This document shows, piece after piece, positions 59,459-64,000 of a stretch of 64,000 nucleotides of DNA. This DNA is from Weissella confusa. Its GTDB lineage: Bacteria > Bacillota > Bacilli > Lactobacillales > Lactobacillaceae. Where the stretch lies: contig CP168942.1 in NCBI GenBank assembly GCA_041871065.1, positions 1,203,501-1,267,500 of the forward strand, in the 5' to 3' direction. The notes below the pieces were generated by a model, which saw only the letters and a program-made list of their open reading frames with translations, searched no databases and was not told where the DNA came from. The translations under genes and the position numbers were made by a program. The first letter of the stretch is position 1, and each line of letters starts with the position of its first letter.

Positions 59459-59495
59459 TCACAGAACTTACGCATCTCACACATAAGTTTTGTGA
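59459..59495. promoter_or_regulatory. Long inverted repeat upstream of spxH
   Basis: TCACAGAACTTA / TAAGTTTTGTGA with a 13-base loop, 12 bp with one G-T pair, in the 344-base gap between relQ and spxH. No poly-T. A TATAAT box lies at 59579-59584, downstream of it, so it is probably not in the spxH mRNA; it could be a regulator binding site. The rest of the gap is AT-rich with no gene. Confidence 0.4.
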
Positions 59496-59651
59496 CACTT
59501 GTTGCAAGCGGGTTAAGAGTTGATGATATTGCGAATTTTGAAGCTTGCAAATTAGACAGCGCCCGGTTGAACAGGTAATATAATCGAGGATATGAAAAAG
59601 ACATGCATTTTTTCACATCCATAAGAAAAGTTTTGGAGGTCGTGGCTCATT

Positions 59652-60278
59652 ATGTTAGAGGTGTACCACTTCGTGAACCCACTTTCCGGTGACTGCTTAG
59701 AGACCGAAAAGAAACTAGCGACATACGTAGAACAATCAAATATAAAAGTTGCCATGCAAATCATTCCAGTTGTGACGATGCAATCTGCGCGTCAAACTGC
59801 GATGGCGGCATCAAACTCATTGCACCCTTCTTTGCATGATTTGAACGTCGTATCACAAACACTTTATCAAGTGGCTGTTGATACCAAGGCGGCGCAATTC
59901 CAAGGAAAGAAAGCTGCGCGTGAGTACTTGATGGCTACCCAACAGGCCCTATTACAGGGAAACGCCTATTCTGATGAATTGGTGATGCAAACTGTTAACG
60001 ATTTGGCATTGGACCAGGAAATGTTTGTTGAGGATCGCAATAGCGACCTTGCTGTGCAAGCATTCCGCGCTGATCAAAACTTGGCAGCCGAAATGGGTGT
60101 TCGTAACTTCCCTGCGTTGGTGGTTTACGACACTGATCGTTCTGAATATGCCGTCAGAACCGATGATTTTTCTGATGAGCACTTGACCCGACTTTTCTTG
60201 TCGGCAACTCGTCAGCGGCTAAGAGAATATGACGGCCTCCTACACAATGGTGGCGTCACAGAAGTAGAAGAAGGCTAA
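59652..60278 (+). CDS. spxH: SpxH (YjbH)-type ClpXP adaptor, DsbA-fold protein
   Basis: 208 residues, a thioredoxin/DsbA fold with helical insertion. The N-terminal motif FVNPLSGDCLETEKKLA corresponds to FVNPLC..CW in YjbH; only one of the two cysteines is kept, as in several lactic acid bacteria. Its Bacillus homologue delivers the regulator Spx to ClpXP. The ATG lies 12 bases after GGAGG. Spacing to relQ (divergent) is 344 bases. No other gene is in the transcript. Confidence 0.9.
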   Translation: MLEVYHFVNPLSGDCLETEKKLATYVEQSNIKVAMQIIPVVTMQSARQTAMAASNSLHPSLHDLNVVSQTLYQVAVDTKAAQFQGKKAAREYLMATQQALLQGNAYSDELVMQTVNDLALDQEMFVEDRNSDLAVQAFRADQNLAAEMGVRNFPALVVYDTDRSEYAVRTDDFSDEHLTRLFLSATRQRLREYDGLLHNGGVTEVEEG

Positions 60279-60323
60279 AAGAGACCTAGCAAGGCGGTAA
60301 CCCGTCCTGCTAGGTCTCTTTGC
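60277..60323. terminator. Bidirectional terminator
   Basis: AAAGAGACCTAGCA / TGCTAGGTCTCTTT stem between spxH and the convergent yfcE-like gene. Confidence 0.92.
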
Positions 60324-60333
60324 TTTATCCTAA

Positions 60334-60852
60334 TTAACGCTTGAACGTAAAGCGTAGGCCTTCTACTGGCTTCATATCGCGTGTGTAGAATTGCACGATA
60401 AACTGCGTTGGCTCAACCGTCAAAATGGCATACGTGCCACCAAGGTAGGCATATTGTCCCTTTGGCAATGAAATTGAACCTGGGTTGATGAACAAACGAC
60501 CATCAATCTCTTCTGCTCCCAAAACGTGCGTGTGACCTGACAAGACCACATCAACACCCTTAGCTGAAGCAACTTCACGCAATTGGTTCAATGATACCTC
60601 AGTGTGTACCAAGTGACCGTGCGTTTGGTAAGCCGTAAAGTTGTCATCCTTGTAATCACGGTCATCTTGGAACATTGGATCCGTATCCATGTTTCCGATA
60701 ACTGGCAACAAGTCGTTGAACAACTCATCAGAGCGTGACAACTCTGAATCACCGTTGTAGAACATGGCCTTTACCTTACCGCGGTAGTGATTCACGACAT
60801 CTTCCAAAATTTGGCGATCGCCGTGCGCATCAGAAATAATCAAGTAATCCAT
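60334..60852 (-). CDS. yfcE: YfcE/MJ0936 family metallophosphoesterase
   Basis: 172 residues. The calcineurin-like metal motif opens ISDAHGD (about 6-12), followed by YNGDSEL, the GNMD and SGHTHV motifs and NPGSISLP. It is a small metal-dependent phosphodiesterase. It is the third gene of murI-rdgB-yfcE, matching the Bacillus racE-ysnA-ysnB order, with a 3-base gap to rdgB. Confidence 0.95.
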   Translation of the reverse strand: MDYLIISDAHGDRQILEDVVNHYRGKVKAMFYNGDSELSRSDELFNDLLPVIGNMDTDPMFQDDRDYKDDNFTAYQTHGHLVHTEVSLNQLREVASAKGVDVVLSGHTHVLGAEEIDGRLFINPGSISLPKGQYAYLGGTYAILTVEPTQFIVQFYTRDMKPVEGLRFTFKR

Positions 60853-60855
60853 GAT

Positions 60856-61452
60856 TTAATCCTCCCACCAGTCTTTAAACTCAGTCATAAACTCACGCAA
60901 AGCTGCCCCACGGTGTGAAATTTCATTCTTTTCAGCTGGCGTCAATTCGGCCAACGTCTTATCGAATGGCTCATAGTAGAACAATGGGTCGTACCCAAAG
61001 CCACCTTCACCGCGTGCTTCACGCAAAATGCGTCCGTCCACCTTACCAGCAGCAACCAAGCGCTTGCCATCTGGCTTAATTGCCACAATGACAGCGTGGA
61101 ATGATGCTGTACGGTCGATGTCAGGTGTGCTTTCAAGTTCGTGCAACAACTTTGCATTGTTCGCTGCATCATCGTGATCACCTGCATAACGTGCTGAATG
61201 AACACCTGGTGCCCCGTTCAACGCATCAACCATCAAACCGGCATCTTCGGCAACAACTGGTACGCCAAATGCGTGCGCAATCGTTTCTGCCTTGATAGTC
61301 GCATTCTCTTGGAATGTCGTCCCATCTTCAATGATTGCTGGCACATTGTCCAATTCGTTCAATGACACAACTTCAATACCAAGTGGCGTTAGGAACTCGC
61401 GGAATTCGCGTACCTTACCTTCGTTCTTTGACGCAAAAATTAACTTTGCCAT
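60856..61452 (-). CDS. rdgB: XTP/dITP diphosphatase (RdgB/HAM1)
   Basis: 198 residues. Key motifs: FASKNEGKVREF (about 5-16), EDAGLMVDALNGAPGVHSARYAG (about 69-91, in parts), and EARGEGGFGYDPLF (about 144-157). It hydrolyses non-canonical purine triphosphates such as ITP and XTP. It lies in the murI operon (18-base gap). Confidence 0.97.
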   Translation of the reverse strand: MAKLIFASKNEGKVREFREFLTPLGIEVVSLNELDNVPAIIEDGTTFQENATIKAETIAHAFGVPVVAEDAGLMVDALNGAPGVHSARYAGDHDDAANNAKLLHELESTPDIDRTASFHAVIVAIKPDGKRLVAAGKVDGRILREARGEGGFGYDPLFYYEPFDKTLAELTPAEKNEISHRGAALREFMTEFKDWWED

Positions 61453-61470
61453 GAGGCCCCCTTTGTGACT

Positions 61471-62316
61471 TTAGTCTGTAACAGATTCGTTCAACACTAG
61501 TGTATCACCAACGATATCCAAGTGCTTAACAGTCATTTCCTTATCATCCAACCAACGACCACCGATTGTGGCAAAACGCTTTACGCTACCAGTTGTAAAG
61601 TATTCGTCGTTCGTGTGATCAGCTGGGTTTGCTGCAGCGTGACGCAAATCATACTTGTCCAAGAATTCGACAACCGTTGAAATCGTCTCGGCACCAGAGT
61701 TAACCAACGTTACCTTAGGTCCCATTGCTTCTTGAATGAAGCCTTCCATCAATGGGAAGTGCGTGCATCCAAGAATCAACGTATCAACTTGGTGGTTCTT
61801 AAAGTACGTCAACTTTTCTTTCACCACTTGACGGGCAAATTCTGACGTGTAGTCGTGATTTTCGGCCACGTCAACGAATTCTGGTGCGGCAAGTTGCACA
61901 ACGTTAGCTGCGCGGTTACCTTGCAACAAGCCGTTGTAGTAAGCCAATGACTTAACTGTTCCAGCCGTTGCGATAACACCAATTTCACCGTCCGTTGACT
62001 TACGCAAAGCGGCATCGACACCAGGTTGGATAACACCAACGACCGGGATGTCTAGCTTTGCTTGAAGGTCAGGAAGTGCGGCCGCAGTCGCTGTGTTGCA
62101 CGCCACGACCAACATCTTGATATCCTTCTTCAGCAAATAATTAACCATTTGCCAAGTGAAGCCGAGGACTTCATCCTGTGGGCGTGGACCATAAGGCATA
62201 CGCGCCGTGTCCCCCACGTAGTAGACTTGTTCATCAGGAATTTGCAGCAAGGCTTGCTTGACCACGGTCAACCCACCGATACCAGAATCGATGTAACCAA
62301 TTGCACGATTATCCAT
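61471..62316 (-). CDS. murI: Glutamate racemase
   Basis: 281 residues from ATG 62316; a GTG three codons earlier is possible. Catalytic cysteines are in ACNTAT (about 75-80) and LGCTHFPL (about 186-193), with the DSGIGGLTV start. It converts L-Glu to D-Glu for peptidoglycan. First gene of the murI-rdgB-yfcE operon. Confidence 0.97.
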   Translation of the reverse strand: MDNRAIGYIDSGIGGLTVVKQALLQIPDEQVYYVGDTARMPYGPRPQDEVLGFTWQMVNYLLKKDIKMLVVACNTATAAALPDLQAKLDIPVVGVIQPGVDAALRKSTDGEIGVIATAGTVKSLAYYNGLLQGNRAANVVQLAAPEFVDVAENHDYTSEFARQVVKEKLTYFKNHQVDTLILGCTHFPLMEGFIQEAMGPKVTLVNSGAETISTVVEFLDKYDLRHAAANPADHTNDEYFTTGSVKRFATIGGRWLDDKEMTVKHLDIVGDTLVLNESVTD

Positions 62317-62389
62317 TATCTTCACTTCTTTCGTTTTTTCTAAGTCTTCATTATAACATTGCCAGGCCTATTCCGGAAATCTACAGTTA

Positions 62390-62422
62390 AAAAGTAAAAG
62401 ACCTGGTAAAGAACCAGGTCTA
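62390..62422 (-). terminator. Terminator after HAD hydrolase
   Basis: AGACCTGGT / ACCAGGTCT stem with TTTTACTTTTT on the minus strand. Confidence 0.85.
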
Positions 62423-62427
62423 ATCGC

Positions 62428-63051
62428 TTACTTTGCAGCCAACTTCAAGATGTCAGCAGGTGTTTCAAAAATAACATCCGCTTCATCGTTAAAGACAGCG
62501 CGGTCACGGACACCCCATGAAGCCATTCCAAACTTAATACCGGCGTTGTGCGCCGCGTGCATGTCGTGCACTGAATCACCGATATAAATTGACTCTGAAG
62601 GATCCGCATCAAGATCAGCCATTGACTTCAAAATTGGATCAGCAGCCGGCTTCATCTTTGGTGTTTGACCTGCAAAGACGAAATCATCGAAGTAGCCGTT
62701 GATATCAAAGTTATCAGCGTGATCGGCGAACTCTTCTGGCGTGTTAGAGGTCACAATCCCCATCTTAACCCCGGTCGCCTTCAAGTCAGCCAACATGTCG
62801 TGAATGCCGTCAAATAGCTTCACTTCGTTCCAGAAATCGTGGTAGTGACTTTGCCACTGCTTTTGCATTTCTTCTGGGTTTTCGATGTTGAACTTAATCA
62901 ACGCATCCAATGAAGGCAACCCGAAAATGGCGTATAGCTCCTCATATTCTTTATGAATACCGTTGGCTTCCAAAGTGAATTGCAATGACTTCATGTACAT
63001 GCTCTCTGTGCTCAACAATGTGCCATCAACGTCAAAAATGAATGTCTTCAT
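62428..63051 (-). CDS. HAD-superfamily phosphatase
   Basis: 207 residues. HAD motif I DVDGTLLSTE (about 7-16), a helical cap domain (about 17-85), motif II TSNTP (about 101-105), motif III Lys in PKMKPAADPIL (about 132-142), and motif IV YIGDSVHD (about 158-165). It resembles beta-phosphoglucomutase and phosphoglycolate phosphatase type enzymes (subfamily I). The substrate is unknown. Single gene with a terminator. Confidence 0.92.
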   Translation of the reverse strand: MKTFIFDVDGTLLSTESMYMKSLQFTLEANGIHKEYEELYAIFGLPSLDALIKFNIENPEEMQKQWQSHYHDFWNEVKLFDGIHDMLADLKATGVKMGIVTSNTPEEFADHADNFDINGYFDDFVFAGQTPKMKPAADPILKSMADLDADPSESIYIGDSVHDMHAAHNAGIKFGMASWGVRDRAVFNDEADVIFETPADILKLAAK

Positions 63052-63110
63052 AGTCCTGTGAACTCCTCAATACTTAGTGCCTTCATTATAGCACTAGGTT
63101 ATGCCTATTT

Positions 63111-63422
63111 TTAGTGTTGAACGGCACGCATGCCCACTGTCATCACCGTTAAGACAATTACCGCTAATAGCTGACCAAGCATGACGCGTTGCAGCGCAAC
63201 CCAGTAGGCATGTTCCAGCGGGACAGCCAGCACAACGGTCGCTAGGACCACAATCACCGTCGCCACACAACAGCTAGTTCGTGTTGAAACACGCTTTAAG
63301 AAGAAATATAACGTCATCGTTGCAATAATAGCTGGCAAAATAATCAAAATTGGATGTACACCAATTAAAGGTGTTAGTAAAATATCGCTTATATAGATGA
63401 GTAACAATAGGATTTGAACCAT
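63111..63422 (-). CDS. Hypothetical membrane protein, 103 aa
   Basis: Started at ATG 63422, which has AGGAGG 8 bases upstream; the longer frame to 63563 is antisense-free but lacks a site and overlaps the next gene. Three TM segments (about 2-20, 22-42 and 50-75) plus a fourth near the end. Lys/Arg in the loop RVSTRTSCC. No family recognised. Confidence 0.75.
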   Translation of the reverse strand: MVQILLLLIYISDILLTPLIGVHPILIILPAIIATMTLYFFLKRVSTRTSCCVATVIVVLATVVLAVPLEHAYWVALQRVMLGQLLAVIVLTVMTVGMRAVQH

Positions 63423-63461
63423 AAGTTTAACCTCCTGATTTAACCATACCAAAGGCAAAAA

Positions 63462-63494
63462 GAAAAAGCCGACCCTATCCAGGTCAGCTAAAAA
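63462..63494 (-). terminator. Terminator after the partial gene
   Basis: AGCTGACC / GGTCGGCT stem with T-run on the minus strand, 5 bases past the stop at 63499. Confidence 0.85.
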
Positions 63495-63498
63495 TTTC

Positions 63499-64000
63499 TT
63501 AATATATTGCCGGCATGTCTTGGCCAACTTCGACCATTTCCAGCTTATTTGCGGCATCCACAATTAATGCATACGCGTAACGATCAAATTGAACCGTTTC
63601 AATCGCTTTGCCCCACTTTAGAACATTGGCCTTTGGCATCAAATCTTGTGCAGCTGCCCAACGTGCAAACTCAATCACAATATCATCAACGAATTCAAAG
63701 CCGTCTGGGCCAAACAAATCAAAGGTTTGGAACTTTTGGCGCAAGACACGACCTAACATATCAGGTGTAATCGCTTCTAAACTAGCCTGTGTTTTAACCG
63801 CTAGTTCATCCAGAACCATTGATATAATCGCTTGCGCTGTTTCCAACCCTTCAGGCGTCAACTCATCACGGTCACCCAAGTCCGTCATAAAGTCGTGAAT
63901 GGTGTCATCATAGTCTGGCACCTCACCGTTAGCACCTGAATAAGATAGTTCATCAGGCTCATGCGCCAGAATCCCCGTAATAAGTGCCTGCAGTTCCGCC
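63499..64000 (-). CDS. Hypothetical protein, partial (3-prime end)
   Basis: The frame has no stop up to the right edge, so the gene begins outside the window; 166 codons are visible. Reading from the edge, residues run through LITGILAHEPDELS, a Glu/Asp-rich helical region and ALIVDAANKLEMVEVG to the stop at 63499. Soluble, acidic, mostly helical. No family recognised. Confidence 0.7.
   Translation of the reverse strand, partial: AELQALITGILAHEPDELSYSGANGEVPDYDDTIHDFMTDLGDRDELTPEGLETAQAIISMVLDELAVKTQASLEAITPDMLGRVLRQKFQTFDLFGPDGFEFVDDIVIEFARWAAAQDLMPKANVLKWGKAIETVQFDRYAYALIVDAANKLEMVEVGQDMPAIY

Overview
The window reads as a continuous chromosomal stretch of a low-to-moderate GC lactic acid bacterium, most probably a Weissella (Leuconostoc relatives are the alternative). 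The grounds are gene content and layout: a Firmicutes rimP-nusA-ylxR-ylxQ-infB-rbfA-truB operon, the relQ-nadK-rluD-mgtE and murI-rdgB-yfcE clusters, paired DegV proteins, FAD-linked lactate enzymes, and strong AGGAGG-type ribosome sites. There is no rRNA, CRISPR array, IS element or prophage. The species call is inference; no database could be searched.

Layout. 1-9.7 kb: YpmS/SGNH hydrolase pair, two DegV lipid-binding proteins, a UMF1-type MFS transporter with a nucleotide-pyrophosphatase-like phosphodiesterase and a MarR regulator, CutC, the RqcH/NFACT protein and RibF. 9.8-12.8 kb: three genes (anchored DNA/RNA endonuclease, an orphan PTS IIB whose catalytic Cys is Asp, a type II NADH dehydrogenase) lie between ribF and truB, which are often adjacent elsewhere. 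12.8-19.1 kb: the translation/transcription operon, with a RimP carrying two copies of its C-terminal domain. 19.2-22.1 kb: a surface locus with a 48-aa membrane peptide, a 13-residue-repeat surface protein, a 3-TM protein and a membrane-anchored matrixin metalloprotease, then a candidate small RNA. 22.2-30.8 kb: hypothetical proteins, lactate oxidase with a cre site, an MFS transporter, an Mga-type regulator and FAD D-lactate dehydrogenase. 31-40 kb: an ABC-2 exporter, tRNA-Arg(ACG), a frameshifted alkD, PadR-DUF1048, a DUF2075 helicase-like ATPase and an ABC exporter with its TetR regulator. 40-48.6 kb: CadD-MarR-GNAT, a redox/electrophile cluster (DUF2255, aldo-keto reductase, carboxymuconolactone decarboxylase, cupin) divergent from LysR and a quinol monooxygenase, a CoA-disulfide-reductase-like enzyme and a DMT transporter with a long leader. 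48.7-52.3 kb: an ABC-F protein with an unusually clear uORF/attenuator, a Doc-like protein lacking its Fic histidine, and hypotheticals. 52.3-64 kb: ring-cleaving dioxygenase-like protein, AIM24 protein, Bcr/CflA exporter, mgtE-rluD-nadK-relQ, spxH, yfcE-rdgB-murI, a HAD phosphatase and a partial gene.

No large unknown system stands out. The strongest second-look items are the ABC-F leader with mutually exclusive hairpins, the Doc variant with a small beta-rich partner, the matrixin-surface protein locus, the duplicated RimP domain, the Cys-to-Asp PTS IIB, and two promoter-terminator units that look like small RNAs. Several local regulators have palindromes that sit on or beside a readable promoter (PadR, TetR, a CadD-upstream repeat, an ABC-upstream repeat).
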